Assembly: GCF_000426665.1 (NCBI RefSeq)
Contig: NZ_AUFU01000002.1
Location: 119,585-183,584 of the forward strand
DNA: 64,000 bases
Reading direction: 5' to 3'
Source of the DNA: Centipeda artemidis DSM 19719
Lineage (GTDB): Bacteria; Bacillota; Negativicutes; Selenomonadales; Selenomonadaceae
The translations under genes and the position numbers were made by a program. Position 1 is the first letter of the stretch. Each line of letters starts with the position of its first letter. Of the stretch, positions 44,280-55,346 are shown in pieces. The notes beneath the pieces were generated by a model that was not told the DNA's origin, ran no database searches, and saw only the letters and a program-made list of their open reading frames with translations.

Positions 44280-46508
44280 TCACATATCTCCGTTCCCCTG
44301 CACTCCCGCAAGGGTACGCGTAACGCGATAAACGTCTTTGAGCTGACGTACACGCGTCATAACCTGCGAAATTTGGTCAATGTTGCTGACGTTCAGCCCG
44401 AGCAAGACGGTGGAGGTTTTATTGCGTCTGTTCGGCGTCGCGTTGACGGTATGGATGTTGACCTTCATTTCCGACGGTACGGCAAGGATCTCGGAGAGCA
44501 TTCCGTTCCGATCGTTGCAGACGATCTCGATCCCGACAGTGTACTCCTTGTCAAGTCCGATGTCCCAGTCCACCTCGATCATGCGCGAGAATTCGGTATC
44601 ATTGAGAACGTTCGGACAGTCCGAACGATGTACGGAGACGCCGCGCCCACGCGTGATGTAGCCCGTGATGGGATCGCCCGGAATCGGATTGCAGCAGCGT
44701 GCGAGTCGCACGAGATATCCTCCTTCCCCCTCGACAAGGACGCCGTGACTCGCTTGCTTTCGCTTGCCGCGCCGCGGGGTTCTGAGCTCGGAGAGGAGCT
44801 GCGATACCTCGGGCGGCGTTTCCGCCTGCACGGATTTGCGGTGCAGCTCGATGAGCTTTGTCATGATGCCCTGCAAGGTAACACCGCCGTAACCGAGCGA
44901 TGCGAGGAGATCATCTTCGGTCTGCACGTTGAGCTTTTCGGCGACCTTTGCAAGCCGTCCGTCTGCGAATAATTCTTTTGGGCTGTAACCGAGCCGCTTC
45001 GCCTCGTCGCGGATGAGGTTCATGCCGCGATCAATATTCGCCTCACGGTTTTCCTTCTTGAACCATGCGCGAATCTTGCCGCGCGTCGCTGAGGATGCCA
45101 CCGTGTTGAGCCAATCGGGACTCGGACCGCCGCTTGCCTTATTCGTGACGATCGACACGATGTCGCCGTTTTTGAGTTTATACTCAAGCGGAACAATCTT
45201 TCCATTGACCTTCGCGCCGACGCAGTGATGCCCGATCTCCGTATGGATGTGATAGGCAAAGTCGATCGGATTCGATCCTTTCGGCAGGTCGATGACGTCT
45301 CCGCGCGGGGTAAAGACAAACACCTCGTCGGAGAATACGTCGAGTTTCAGCGCTTCGAAAAATTCCTTTGGGTCGTCGTACTCCTTTTGCAGACTGACCA
45401 TCTGCCGGAGCCACGACATCTTTTGATCCGCTGCACCGCCTGCACCGATGCTCTTTCCGGACTCCTTGTACTTCCAGTGCGCGGCGACGCCAAACTCGGA
45501 CACACGGTGCATCGCATGCGTCCGAATCTGGATCTCGAGCGGATCTCCCTGCGTCATGACCGTTGTGTGCAGGGACTGGTAGCCGTTCGATTTTGGCATG
45601 GCGATATAGTCTTTGAATCGCCCCGGTATCGGCTTCCACATGGCGTGAATGACGCCGAGCACGCCGTAACAATCCTTGACCGAGGAGACGAGTACGCGCA
45701 CGGCGGAAAGGTCGTAGATCTCGCTGACACTCTTGTTGTCACGTTTCATCTTACGATAGATGCTGTAAAAGTGCTTGGCGCGCCCTTTGATCTCCGCTTC
45801 GATTCCGGCATCTTCGAGTTTTTCCCGAATCTGACGAATGGAGTCCAAAATGAATGCCTGCCGCTCGCGGCGCTTGTGCTTGACCTCCTCCACGAGGGCA
45901 TAGTACGCGTCCGGCTCCAGGTAGCGCAGGCAGAGATCCTCCAGTTCGATCTTGATGTTCGATATGCCGAGCCGGTTTGCAAGCGGAGCATAAACCTCGA
46001 GCGTCTCGTGGGCGATGCGCTGACGCTTGTCCTCGCGCATGTATTTGAGCGTGCGCATGTTGTGGAGGCGGTCGGCGAGCTTGATCATGATGACGCGGAT
46101 ATCCTTTGCCATCGCGAGGAACATCTTACGATAATTTTCGAGCTGTACATCCTCCTTAGACATGTACTGAATGCGCCCGAGCTTTGTCACGCCGTCGATC
46201 AGTACCGCAATATTCTTGCCGAACAGTTCCTCCATCTCCTCGATGGTCGCGTGCGTGTCCTCGACGACATCGTGCAGAAGCGCCGCGCAGATCGTCTCAT
46301 CGTCCATATGCAGCCCCGTGAGAATGTAGGCGACATGGAGCGGATGGATGATGTACGCCTCGCCGGAGATGCGCGCCTGCCCGCGGTGCGCCTTTTCGGC
46401 AAATTGATAGGCGCGCTCGATCTTTGCGGTATCAGCGTCCGGCTGATAGACGCGTATCTTTTCGAGGATCATATCGAGGGTAATGTTTCCATGCGCTTCA
46501 CTTGACAT
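44280..46508 (-). CDS. relA: Bifunctional (p)ppGpp synthetase/hydrolase
   Basis: Long RSH enzyme of the stringent response. 742 aa in order: HD hydrolase domain with HPLHVAYILTGLHMDDETIC and LLHDVVEDT (about 50-85), synthetase domain with YIAMPKSNGYQSLHTTVMTQ (about 300), TGS domain (FTPRGDVIDLPKGSNPIDFA), and a C-terminal zinc-finger/ACT part (RLARCCNPIPGDPITGYITR). Intact HD residues suggest both activities. Its ATG lies 11 nt inside the end of recJ. Confidence 0.96.
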   Translation of the reverse strand: MSSEAHGNITLDMILEKIRVYQPDADTAKIERAYQFAEKAHRGQARISGEAYIIHPLHVAYILTGLHMDDETICAALLHDVVEDTHATIEEMEELFGKNIAVLIDGVTKLGRIQYMSKEDVQLENYRKMFLAMAKDIRVIMIKLADRLHNMRTLKYMREDKRQRIAHETLEVYAPLANRLGISNIKIELEDLCLRYLEPDAYYALVEEVKHKRRERQAFILDSIRQIREKLEDAGIEAEIKGRAKHFYSIYRKMKRDNKSVSEIYDLSAVRVLVSSVKDCYGVLGVIHAMWKPIPGRFKDYIAMPKSNGYQSLHTTVMTQGDPLEIQIRTHAMHRVSEFGVAAHWKYKESGKSIGAGGAADQKMSWLRQMVSLQKEYDDPKEFFEALKLDVFSDEVFVFTPRGDVIDLPKGSNPIDFAYHIHTEIGHHCVGAKVNGKIVPLEYKLKNGDIVSIVTNKASGGPSPDWLNTVASSATRGKIRAWFKKENREANIDRGMNLIRDEAKRLGYSPKELFADGRLAKVAEKLNVQTEDDLLASLGYGGVTLQGIMTKLIELHRKSVQAETPPEVSQLLSELRTPRRGKRKQASHGVLVEGEGGYLVRLARCCNPIPGDPITGYITRGRGVSVHRSDCPNVLNDTEFSRMIEVDWDIGLDKEYTVGIEIVCNDRNGMLSEILAVPSEMKVNIHTVNATPNRRNKTSTVLLGLNVSNIDQISQVMTRVRQLKDVYRVTRTLAGVQGNGDM

Positions 46509-48486
46509 CTCCCGACACCTCTCTTTCCCAATACCTGCGGTACGTCGGCGCGTCCGTCAGTTCTATCTTTTTCTCCGCCGGAATCATCCGGCAGCCGCCG
46601 TCCGGCAGCGGCTCCAGCAGCCCAAGCTCATGGAATATATCGAGTGCACGCCCTAGGGTATAATGTGATATATGCCCCTCTGCGGCGCTGATCCGCCGCG
46701 TGAGCATGGGCAGCGCATAGGAGATATCTCCCGTGGGCGTCCGCAGTGCACCGAGCGTACGGTAGATGCGCCGCAGCAGTTCTCGATCTGGAAAGACGCG
46801 CTCACATGCGGCGGGCAGTATGCTATCCACCATACACTGTACGGAATATGTTCCCTGCCACTCGTTGATGCTCGGGACATATGCGATGTCCACGGACTCC
46901 TCCGCCAGCACCGCGGCGAGCTCCCCATGATTCCAGTAGAGTCCCGCGACGCGATGCTCGGGCGTTCCAAGCGCAAGGCGCAGATGCTTTCCCTCCGCAC
47001 CGATGGCGTCGGCAGATGTGGGGCGCATGTCACGGCAGCCGAATACGGGACGCGGGTTTCCCATCCCGTATGGCTCGAGGAGGGCGAGTTCCTCGACGAG
47101 GGGAATCGTCCAGTCGGTCGGCGGAACAAGCGCTTCGATCCGCGTCTTTGGAATAAAATCCGAAGGATGCAGATGCTCCCGCACATACGCCGAGAATGCT
47201 GCGCGAAAATCCTCCAGCCGCTCCGGCAGAACGGACAGCCCCGCCGCCATCGCATGACCGCCGAACTGAATCAACGTCTCGCGGCACGCTGAGAGCGCGT
47301 CGTACATGTGCAGCCCCGCGATGCTCCGGCACGAGCCCTTGTAGACATTCTCCTGCCGCGTGAGCACGATACTCGGTCGGTAATAGGTCTCGACAAGGCG
47401 GGACGCGACGATACCGATCACACCCGCGTTCCAATCCTCACTCGCGACCACGATCGCAGGTACATCGGGCGTAAAATCCGCAAGACTCCGCTGCGCCTCG
47501 GTGAGAATCTCCTGCTCGAGGCCGCGCCGCTCGGTGTTGAGACCGTTCAGCTCTCCCGCGATGCGTGCTGCGTCCACCGCGTCCTCCGAGGAGAGCAGCG
47601 CGACGCCGTGCCGCGCCGTCTCGAGACGCCCGGCGGCATTGAGCCGCGGTGCGAGCTGAAAGCCGACATGCCCCGCATTGATCTTTTTATCCTCCAGTCC
47701 CGAAACGGAAATCAGCGCGCGGATACCGACACATGGATTTTCCGACATGACGCGCAGTCCCTGCCGCACGATTTTGCGGTTCTCCCCCGTGATGGGAACG
47801 AGATCCGCCACCGTCCCGAGTGCAGCAATGTCGAGGTCGTCCTCATAGAGACGCTGCGCCCGCCGCTGCCAAAGCGCCTGACAGAGCTTGAATGCGACGC
47901 CGACACCCGCAAGTTCCTTCTCCGGATAGGGACAGTCGGCGCGGTGCGGGTTGAGTACGGCAAGCGCGGGCGGCAGCTCCGTCCCCGGCAGATGATGATC
48001 TGTGACGATGATGTCGAGCACGCCGCGCATCTCCGCCACCGCTTCCACGGACGCGATGCCGCAGTCCACCGTGACGAGCAGCGCGCAGCCCTCTTCGTGA
48101 ATCTGCCGCAGCGCGGGCAGGTTGATGCCGTAGCCTTCCGTAAATCGATTTGGGATGTAGTACGAGACATCACCGCCGAGCGCGCGGATATTTTTCGTCA
48201 GGAGCGTCGTCGAGGTCATACCGTCCACATCATAGTCGCCGTAGACCACGATCGGCACGTGTCTCTCGATCGCGTCGAGAATGCGTGCGGCGGCAATCTC
48301 CATGTCCGCCATGAGGAACGGGTCGTGAAACGGCGCTTCCTCGGGATGCAGGAACGCATCGGCAGCGTCGGGTGTACGGATGCCGCGATGCCATAGAATC
48401 TGTGCGACGAGCGGCGCGACCCCCGCAGTACGCGCAAACGCATCCGCCTCCGCAGCCGGCTCCTCTATGATCCATTCTTTCAGCAT
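46498..48486 (-). CDS. recJ: Single-stranded-DNA-specific exonuclease RecJ
   Basis: 5'-3' exonuclease in RecF-type recombination and repair. 662 aa; DHH-family motif VYGDYDVDGMTSTTLL (about 80-95), TVDCGIAS, DHHLPG, and the DHHA1 motif GGHAMAAGLSV. The length exceeds E. coli RecJ (577), with an extra C-terminal region as in Firmicutes. GGGGG 6 nt upstream of ATG 48486. It follows the secF terminator without an obvious promoter, so readthrough may supply transcription. Confidence 0.95.
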   Translation of the reverse strand: MLKEWIIEEPAAEADAFARTAGVAPLVAQILWHRGIRTPDAADAFLHPEEAPFHDPFLMADMEIAAARILDAIERHVPIVVYGDYDVDGMTSTTLLTKNIRALGGDVSYYIPNRFTEGYGINLPALRQIHEEGCALLVTVDCGIASVEAVAEMRGVLDIIVTDHHLPGTELPPALAVLNPHRADCPYPEKELAGVGVAFKLCQALWQRRAQRLYEDDLDIAALGTVADLVPITGENRKIVRQGLRVMSENPCVGIRALISVSGLEDKKINAGHVGFQLAPRLNAAGRLETARHGVALLSSEDAVDAARIAGELNGLNTERRGLEQEILTEAQRSLADFTPDVPAIVVASEDWNAGVIGIVASRLVETYYRPSIVLTRQENVYKGSCRSIAGLHMYDALSACRETLIQFGGHAMAAGLSVLPERLEDFRAAFSAYVREHLHPSDFIPKTRIEALVPPTDWTIPLVEELALLEPYGMGNPRPVFGCRDMRPTSADAIGAEGKHLRLALGTPEHRVAGLYWNHGELAAVLAEESVDIAYVPSINEWQGTYSVQCMVDSILPAACERVFPDRELLRRIYRTLGALRTPTGDISYALPMLTRRISAAEGHISHYTLGRALDIFHELGLLEPLPDGGCRMIPAEKKIELTDAPTYRRYWEREVSGDVK

Positions 48487-48508
48487 GGACGTCCCCCGTT
48501 CCCATAAC

Positions 48509-48543
48509 GTAAAAGAGCCCGCTCTAATGAAAAGCAGGCTCTC
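48509..48543 (-). terminator. Intrinsic terminator after secF
   Basis: Minus strand AGAGCCTGC, loop, GCGGGCTCT followed by TTTAC; 10 nt after secF and 22 nt before recJ. The T tract is short, so partial readthrough into recJ is possible. Confidence 0.7.
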
Positions 48544-48552
48544 CCTTCTTTA

Positions 48553-49479
48553 TTAGACCTCCGCGGCAACCGCCTTTGCCTTTGGCGCGGCAGGTCTCCG
48601 CTCCGTACGGTTGCGCAGCTCAATCCAGATTTGGCTCGCAATGAAAATCGAAGAATAACATCCGACCGCAAATCCAACGAGCAGCGCGAATGCGAAGTCC
48701 TTCGTCGTCTCGCCGCCGAACCAGTACAGCGCCGCCGTTGTGAACAGAACGGTGAAGACCGTGTAGAGCGAGCGTGTAAGCGTCTGATAGATGGAACGGT
48801 TGACGAGCTCGTCCACATCGCCGCCGCGGCGGAAATGCAGCTTTAGATTCTCGCGGATGCGGTCAAAGATCACGATGGTATCGTTGATCGAGTAGCCGAC
48901 GATCGTCAGCAGCGCCGCGATGAACGACGAATCGATCTGCCGCTGTGTCAGTGAGAACACCGCCAGCACGATGATGATGTCGTGCACCAGCGCAAGCACC
49001 GCCGAGACGCCGAAGCGCCATTCGAAGCGGTACGCGACATAGAGGATGATGAGCGCCCACGAGATGACGAGCGCGAGCACGGCATTCGTGATCAGCTCGC
49101 CGCCGATGGTTGCGCCGACTTTCTCCTCGCGCAGCACCGTGTAGGGACCGACATCCTGCGCGAGCGCAGCCATCACCTCTTTGCGTTGATTTTCCTCGAG
49201 ATCCACCGTGCGGATCATAGCGTTCTCCGAGGACTCCACGCCCGACTCTGTCCCAGAGAGCTGGATCGTGCTGTTGTCGAGGTCGTACTTTGCGAGACTC
49301 GTGCGAATATCGGCGAGCGTCACGGGATGCTCAAAGTGCAGATCGATGATCGTGCCGCCCGTGAAATCAATGCCGAAGTTAAAGCCGCGCACGCCCATGC
49401 AGATGAAGCCGGGGATGATCAAAATGAGCGAGATGAGGAAGAATATTCTCCGATGCCCCGCAATATCAAACTTAGGCAT
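48553..49479 (-). CDS. secF: Protein translocase subunit SecF
   Basis: RND-like membrane partner of SecD, using the proton gradient to aid protein export. 308 aa with six membrane segments; GFNFGIDFTGGTIIDL (about 28-43) and GYSINDTIVIFDRIRENL (about 220-237) are diagnostic. ATG 49479 has GGGAG 9 nt upstream and overlaps secD; the ATG nine bases earlier sits on the ribosome site. Confidence 0.96.
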   Translation of the reverse strand: MPKFDIAGHRRIFFLISLILIIPGFICMGVRGFNFGIDFTGGTIIDLHFEHPVTLADIRTSLAKYDLDNSTIQLSGTESGVESSENAMIRTVDLEENQRKEVMAALAQDVGPYTVLREEKVGATIGGELITNAVLALVISWALIILYVAYRFEWRFGVSAVLALVHDIIIVLAVFSLTQRQIDSSFIAALLTIVGYSINDTIVIFDRIRENLKLHFRRGGDVDELVNRSIYQTLTRSLYTVFTVLFTTAALYWFGGETTKDFAFALLVGFAVGCYSSIFIASQIWIELRNRTERRPAAPKAKAVAAEV

Positions 49480-50728
49480 TCTTCTCATCTCCCTTCTTCA
49501 CGGCAAGCATAAATCCGTTCGCGCCGTACATCGCCGGATTCTCCGAAATCTTCGCATTGACCATGAGCTTGAGCAAATACTGCGTCAAGGTGATCGCCGT
49601 GAACATCGAGAGAATCGTGCCGACGCCGAGCGTGATCGCAAAGCCGCGAATCGTTCCGGTCCCAAGGAAGAACAGGACGCCCGCCGCGATCAGCGTTGTG
49701 ACATTGGAGTCAAAGATCGTCGTGAACGCGCGCTTGAACCCCGCGTCCATCGCGAGGCGCAGCGACTTGTGCTGTACTTGATACTCCTCTTTGAAATGCT
49801 CAAAGATCAGCACGTTCGCATCGACCGCCATACCAATGGAGAGGATGATGCCCGCCACGCCCGGGAGCGTCAGGGTCGCATCCATCAGATAGAGAATACC
49901 GAGCAGCAGAATCGTGTACGCCATGAGTGCCACGTCCGCGATGAAGCCCGACAGGTGATAGAAGAGGACCATGAAAAGGACGACCGCGCCAAGACCGACG
50001 GCAAACGCGAACTGGGATTTATCCTTCGAATCCTGTCCGAGCGTCGGACCAACCGTCCGCGTCTCGATGATCTCTACCTTAACCGGCAGTGCGCCGCTGC
50101 GCAGGACGACCGCGAGGTTCTGCGCTTCCTCCAGCGTCTTTTGTCCCGTGATCTCCGCACGCCCGCCGAGAATCGGCTCGCGGACATTCGGCGCGGTCAG
50201 TACCTCGCCGTCGAGCAGGATGGCGATCGTGCGCCCGACGTTGCGCATTGTGAGGTCGGCAAATTTCTGCGCGCCCTCATCCGAGAATTCGAGGTTGACG
50301 ACATTCTGTCCCGTCTGTGGGTTCGTCGATGCCTGCGCGTCCTTCAGATCCGTCCCCGTTAGAACCGTATTGCCGTCCTCATCGCGGAACTCGAGCATCG
50401 CCGTCTTGCCGATCGTACGGATCGCAGCGTCGGGGTCTTTGATGCCCGGCAGTTCGATGATGACGCGCCGCTCGCCCTCGCGCTGAATGATCGGCTCGGT
50501 CAGACCGAGCGAGTTGACGCGCTTTTCCATAATTGCCACAACGCGGTTCATCGCATCGTCATTGACCTGTGCCTGCTCCGTGTCCACGGCTTCGAGCACA
50601 ACGTGCGTGCCGCCCTGGAGATCCAGCCCCTGGCGAATCGAACTCGCGAGCGGCTGAACGAATGCAAAGAACACGCCGATAATGACGGCGACCGCGATCA
50701 CGAGCTTGAGCAAACTATGTTGTCTCAA
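49472..50728 (-). CDS. secD: Protein translocase subunit SecD
   Basis: Membrane component of SecDF. 418 aa; SIRQGLDLQGGTHVVLEAVD (about 31-50), periplasmic P1 region, and TLPGVAGIILSIGMAVDANV then LIFEHFKEE in the first RND helices. TTG start at 50728 with GAGG upstream, 6 nt after fthC. Confidence 0.96.
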   Translation of the reverse strand: MRQHSLLKLVIAVAVIIGVFFAFVQPLASSIRQGLDLQGGTHVVLEAVDTEQAQVNDDAMNRVVAIMEKRVNSLGLTEPIIQREGERRVIIELPGIKDPDAAIRTIGKTAMLEFRDEDGNTVLTGTDLKDAQASTNPQTGQNVVNLEFSDEGAQKFADLTMRNVGRTIAILLDGEVLTAPNVREPILGGRAEITGQKTLEEAQNLAVVLRSGALPVKVEIIETRTVGPTLGQDSKDKSQFAFAVGLGAVVLFMVLFYHLSGFIADVALMAYTILLLGILYLMDATLTLPGVAGIILSIGMAVDANVLIFEHFKEEYQVQHKSLRLAMDAGFKRAFTTIFDSNVTTLIAAGVLFFLGTGTIRGFAITLGVGTILSMFTAITLTQYLLKLMVNAKISENPAMYGANGFMLAVKKGDEKNA

Positions 50729-50734
50729 TCGTCC

Positions 50735-51373
50735 TCACACCTCTTCCTCAAAGGTCTTATCATACCGCCCCCTGTACGGGCGCAGAAAGCGCCGCTCCGT
50801 CAGGATGCAGTCCACATAAGCGTCGTGTGACGCCATCGGAATCCTCGGGATCACTTGAAAATCATAGGCAAGCGCAAGCCGCAGCGCGTGCGCTGCCCGC
50901 GGCAGAAACCGATCGTAATATCCGCCGCCAAGCCCCAGCCGACCACCGTCCTCGGCAAACGCCGCACCGGGTACAATAACGACATCAATCTCCTCGGGCA
51001 AAACGAGCGCACTTTGTGCAGGGTCGGGCGCTAAAATCCCGTATGCCCCCTCGACGAGCTCTTCGATGGTAAGAACCAGACGCGCTTCAATATGCCCCTT
51101 CTCCACAATATACGGAAGGGCAATACGCTTACCCGCACGGAGAAATGCCTCCATCAACGGAAATAGGTCAAGTTCCTCCTGCGTCGATGCATAGAGCATA
51201 ACGGTCGCGGCTTCCCGCACCTCCGGCTGCTCCATCGCGCGCGCCCTCACGATCTCCGAGGCGCGTTTGCGCTCCTCTGCGGGCAACATCCTGCGACGCT
51301 CCAGCATCTCCCGCCGCAGCGTATGCTTGCGTTCCCGCAGCGACGCAAGATTCTCATCAGTCTCCACGGACAT
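50735..51373 (-). CDS. fthC: 5-formyltetrahydrofolate cyclo-ligase
   Basis: ATP-dependent conversion of 5-formyl-THF to 5,10-methenyl-THF. 212 aa; basic N-terminal RERKHTLRREMLERRRMLP, and VIVPGAAFAEDGGRLGLGGG then YYDRFL near the C terminus are the family signature. It sits between yajC and secD with short gaps (3 and 6 nt), so it is part of the tgt-sec operon. Confidence 0.93.
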   Translation of the reverse strand: MSVETDENLASLRERKHTLRREMLERRRMLPAEERKRASEIVRARAMEQPEVREAATVMLYASTQEELDLFPLMEAFLRAGKRIALPYIVEKGHIEARLVLTIEELVEGAYGILAPDPAQSALVLPEEIDVVIVPGAAFAEDGGRLGLGGGYYDRFLPRAAHALRLALAYDFQVIPRIPMASHDAYVDCILTERRFLRPYRGRYDKTFEEEV

Positions 51374-51376
51374 GGA

Positions 51377-51661
51377 TCATTCCTGCGGCTCTGAAACCAC
51401 CGCGCTGATTGCCGAGCGTTCGAACACGATGTCAACGCCCTCTGCGGCACGCAGCGTCACCGTCTTTTCATCCAGCGCCGTGATCGTCCCGTGCATGCCG
51501 CCGAGCGTCACCACAGCATTGCCAACAGCGAGACGACTGAGCATCTCCTCCCGCTTTTTCTGCGCCTGCTTCTGCGGACGGTACAGCAGGAAGTAGAAGA
51601 AGACCACCAAAATAACAATGGGTCCCCAAGAACTGAGCTGTGCCATCATCTGTTCATCCAT
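51377..51661 (-). CDS. yajC: Preprotein translocase subunit YajC
   Basis: Small SecDF-associated membrane protein. 94 aa; a single membrane helix (about 10-26) followed by LLYRPQKQAQKKREEMLSRL and VVTLGGMHGTITALDEKTV, as in all YajC. AAGGAG upstream; between tgt and fthC. Confidence 0.95.
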   Translation of the reverse strand: MDEQMMAQLSSWGPIVILVVFFYFLLYRPQKQAQKKREEMLSRLAVGNAVVTLGGMHGTITALDEKTVTLRAAEGVDIVFERSAISAVVSEPQE

Positions 51662-51682
51662 AAATACAACTCCTTCATCATA

Positions 51683-52831
<1,149 letters not shown>

Positions 52832-52837
52832 TCACAT

Positions 52838-52866
52838 ATCATAACACAAAAGCGAAAGATTTTCAA
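52838..52866 (-). promoter_or_regulatory. Promoter of the tgt-yajC-fthC-secDF operon
   Basis: Minus strand TTGAAA (52861-52866), 17 nt, TATGAT (52838-52843), 31 nt upstream of the TTG start. Confidence 0.75.
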
Positions 52867-52875
52867 AATACAAAA

Positions 52876-53736
52876 CTATGCTCGTCGATCAAGCGCCTCC
52901 CGCAGCGCGTGCCGCATACACGCAAGGTCGGGACGCACCCCCGTCCACAGGAAAAACGCCTCCGCGCCCTGCGCCGCGAGCATCGTCTCGCCGTTCACGC
53001 ACCGATGCCCGTGCCGCGCCGCTTCGCGTAAAAACCGTGTCTCGGCAGGCGTATAGATCAGATCATAAACAAGCGCCGCGGGATGCACCGCCGCCCAGTC
53101 CACGGGCGGCGTCTCCTCCATGTGCGGCGACATGCCGAGCGGCGTCGTCTGCACGAGGACATCGGCAGAGCCCAGTCGCGCCTGGAACGCGGCGTCGTCA
53201 AAGCGAAATGCCCGTACATCACCGTCCGACGCAAAATCCGCGCACAGTTTCTCTCCTTTAACAAGATTGCGCACACCGACACTGACCTGTGCCACACCCG
53301 CGCGCAAAAGACCGCAGAGTACCGCACGCGCCGCACCGCCCGCCCCGAGAACGACCGCATGTGCGCCGCGCAGAGAGACGCCGCACGCCGTGAAGCCTGC
53401 CAAAAATCCTGCGGCATCCGTATTATACCCCGTGAGACACCCGTCCGCGCCCACGACCACCGTATTGACCGCGCCGATGCGCCGCGCGTCCTCATCGAGC
53501 GCATCGAGCAATGCGATGATCTCCGTCTTGAACGGGATCGTCACGTTAAACCCGCAAAATCCCGCGTCTCGCAGTCCTGGAACGGCGCTCCGCAGGGCGT
53601 CCTTCTTTACCGGGAGCGCTACGTACACATAGTCCAGCCCCGCTGTGCGCAGCGCCGCGTTTTGCAGCACGGGCGAGAGCGAGTGCTCGATGGGCGCGCC
53701 GAGCACGCCGAGGAGCTTCGTCCGTCCTGTAATCAT
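52876..53736 (-). CDS. aroE: Shikimate dehydrogenase
   Basis: NADPH-dependent reduction of 3-dehydroshikimate in chorismate synthesis. 286 aa; LGVLGAPIEHSLSPVLQNAA (about 9-28), FNVTIPFKTEII with the catalytic Lys, GAVNTVV, and GAGGAARAVLCGLLRAG for NADP. It follows pncB by 8 nt. No other aro gene is nearby. Confidence 0.96.
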   Translation of the reverse strand: MITGRTKLLGVLGAPIEHSLSPVLQNAALRTAGLDYVYVALPVKKDALRSAVPGLRDAGFCGFNVTIPFKTEIIALLDALDEDARRIGAVNTVVVGADGCLTGYNTDAAGFLAGFTACGVSLRGAHAVVLGAGGAARAVLCGLLRAGVAQVSVGVRNLVKGEKLCADFASDGDVRAFRFDDAAFQARLGSADVLVQTTPLGMSPHMEETPPVDWAAVHPAALVYDLIYTPAETRFLREAARHGHRCVNGETMLAAQGAEAFFLWTGVRPDLACMRHALREALDRRA

Positions 53737-53744
53737 CGCTTCTC

Positions 53745-55202
53745 CTAACTGTGCTTTCCGCGCACCTCTTCGAGCAGACTCATCTTGAGATCGTAATAAT
53801 CGGGCGTCATATCGAGATAATGCCGATGCGGGTTCTCAAACCGCTGCTCCTCCTGCCATATTTCACGCTCGAGCTGCGCTCTGACATAGGCACGTATCTC
53901 GTCGAGCGTCGGAAGTTCCTCCGCGCGCTGCCCCCCCTTTACATAGAGGCGGCGGATATTCCGCGCCGTAAAGCCTTCAAAGAAGCGGTTTTTCCACGGC
54001 TTCTGCGGATCGACATAGCGGAATGGACGCGTGAGATCGACGGGCTCTCCGTGAATCGCAATCATGTCCGCGACCGCGTTGCCCTCCTTGTCGTATACGC
54101 GATAGAGATCCTTGAGCCCCGGATTCGTCAGTTTTTCCACATTCTCCGACATCTTGATGCGCGGGACGAACGCCCCATCGCGCTCCACAGCGACGAGCTT
54201 ATAGACCGCGCCGAACACAGGATCGGACTTTGCCGTGATCAGACGCTCGCCGACGCCGAAGCTGTCCACCTGCGCCCCTTGGAGGAGAAGGGACGAGATC
54301 GTCCACTCGTCGAGACTGTTCGAGAGGATGATCTTGCAGTCACGCAGTCCCGCTTCATCAAGCGCGGCGCGCACGCGTTTGGAAAGATAGGCAAGGTCGC
54401 CCGAATCGATACGGACGCCTGCGAGACGCCGCCCCTGCGTTTCGAGCACCTCACGCGCCGTACGGATCGCATTCGGCAGCCCCGAGTGCATCACATCGTA
54501 GGTGTCGATGAGGAGCACCGTCGCCTGCGGATAGGTCTCGGCATAATGCTTGAACGCCTCAAACTCATCCCCAAAAAACATGACCCAACTGTGCGCCATC
54601 GTCCCCGACACCGGAATGCCGAACTGCTGCGCCGCCGAGACCGTCGCCGTCATATCGACGCCCCCGATGTACGCGGCACGTGCCCCGTACGTCGCGGCAT
54701 CCATATTATGCGCGCGGCGTGCGCCAAAATCCGACACCATGCGCCCCTCCGCCGCACGCACAATGCGCGCCGCCTTCGTCGCGATCAGCGACTGATGGTT
54801 GATCTGTGCGAGGATCGCCGTCTCGAGGAGCTGCGCGTCAATCATCGGCGCCACGACCGTCAGGATCGGCTCGTCCGGATAGATGATCGTCCCCTCCGGC
54901 ACGGCGTAGATGTCCCCGCGAAACCGGAAATTCCGCAGGAACTTCAAAAAATCTTCCGAAAAAAGATTCTGCGCACGGAAGAACGCAATATCCTCATCCG
55001 AAAACGAAAGGTTCTCCACGAACTCGATCACATGCTCAAGTCCTGCAAACACCGCATAGCCGCCCTTATCCGGCACCGATCGGAAGAAGAGATCGAACGC
55101 GACGCGGCGGTCGCCCCCTCCCTGCTCAAAATATCCGTAAGACATCGTCATCTCATAAAAATCCATCATCATGGTCAGATTACGCTTGTCGAACTGCGTC
55201 AT
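53745..55202 (-). CDS. pncB: Nicotinate phosphoribosyltransferase
   Basis: Converts nicotinate to nicotinate mononucleotide (NAD salvage). 485 aa; DFYEMTMSYGYFEQG near the N terminus, DFGARRAHNMDAATYGARAA with the autophosphorylated-type His, and RIDSGDLAYLSKRVRAAL. It is of the longer NAPRTase type. AAAGGAGG upstream; operon with aroE. With pncC at 25.6 kb it contributes to pyridine nucleotide recycling. Confidence 0.95.
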   Translation of the reverse strand: MTQFDKRNLTMMMDFYEMTMSYGYFEQGGGDRRVAFDLFFRSVPDKGGYAVFAGLEHVIEFVENLSFSDEDIAFFRAQNLFSEDFLKFLRNFRFRGDIYAVPEGTIIYPDEPILTVVAPMIDAQLLETAILAQINHQSLIATKAARIVRAAEGRMVSDFGARRAHNMDAATYGARAAYIGGVDMTATVSAAQQFGIPVSGTMAHSWVMFFGDEFEAFKHYAETYPQATVLLIDTYDVMHSGLPNAIRTAREVLETQGRRLAGVRIDSGDLAYLSKRVRAALDEAGLRDCKIILSNSLDEWTISSLLLQGAQVDSFGVGERLITAKSDPVFGAVYKLVAVERDGAFVPRIKMSENVEKLTNPGLKDLYRVYDKEGNAVADMIAIHGEPVDLTRPFRYVDPQKPWKNRFFEGFTARNIRRLYVKGGQRAEELPTLDEIRAYVRAQLEREIWQEEQRFENPHRHYLDMTPDYYDLKMSLLEEVRGKHS

Positions 55203-55255
55203 GGGAGAAACCTCCTTTATCGGGGCTGTAAAAAACGATATGAATAGTCTCGCCC

Positions 55256-55284
55256 ATTATAACATTTCCCATGTCCGCACGCAA
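55256..55284 (-). promoter_or_regulatory. Promoter of pncB-aroE
   Basis: Minus strand TTGCGT (55279-55284), 17 nt, perfect TATAAT (55256-55261), 54 nt upstream of the start. Confidence 0.65.
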
Positions 55285-55346
55285 AAGAACTTTTTAGACA
55301 CGATTGCTCCCCGTATTTTGTACGCGCGCCGCCGCAGCTCATCCGA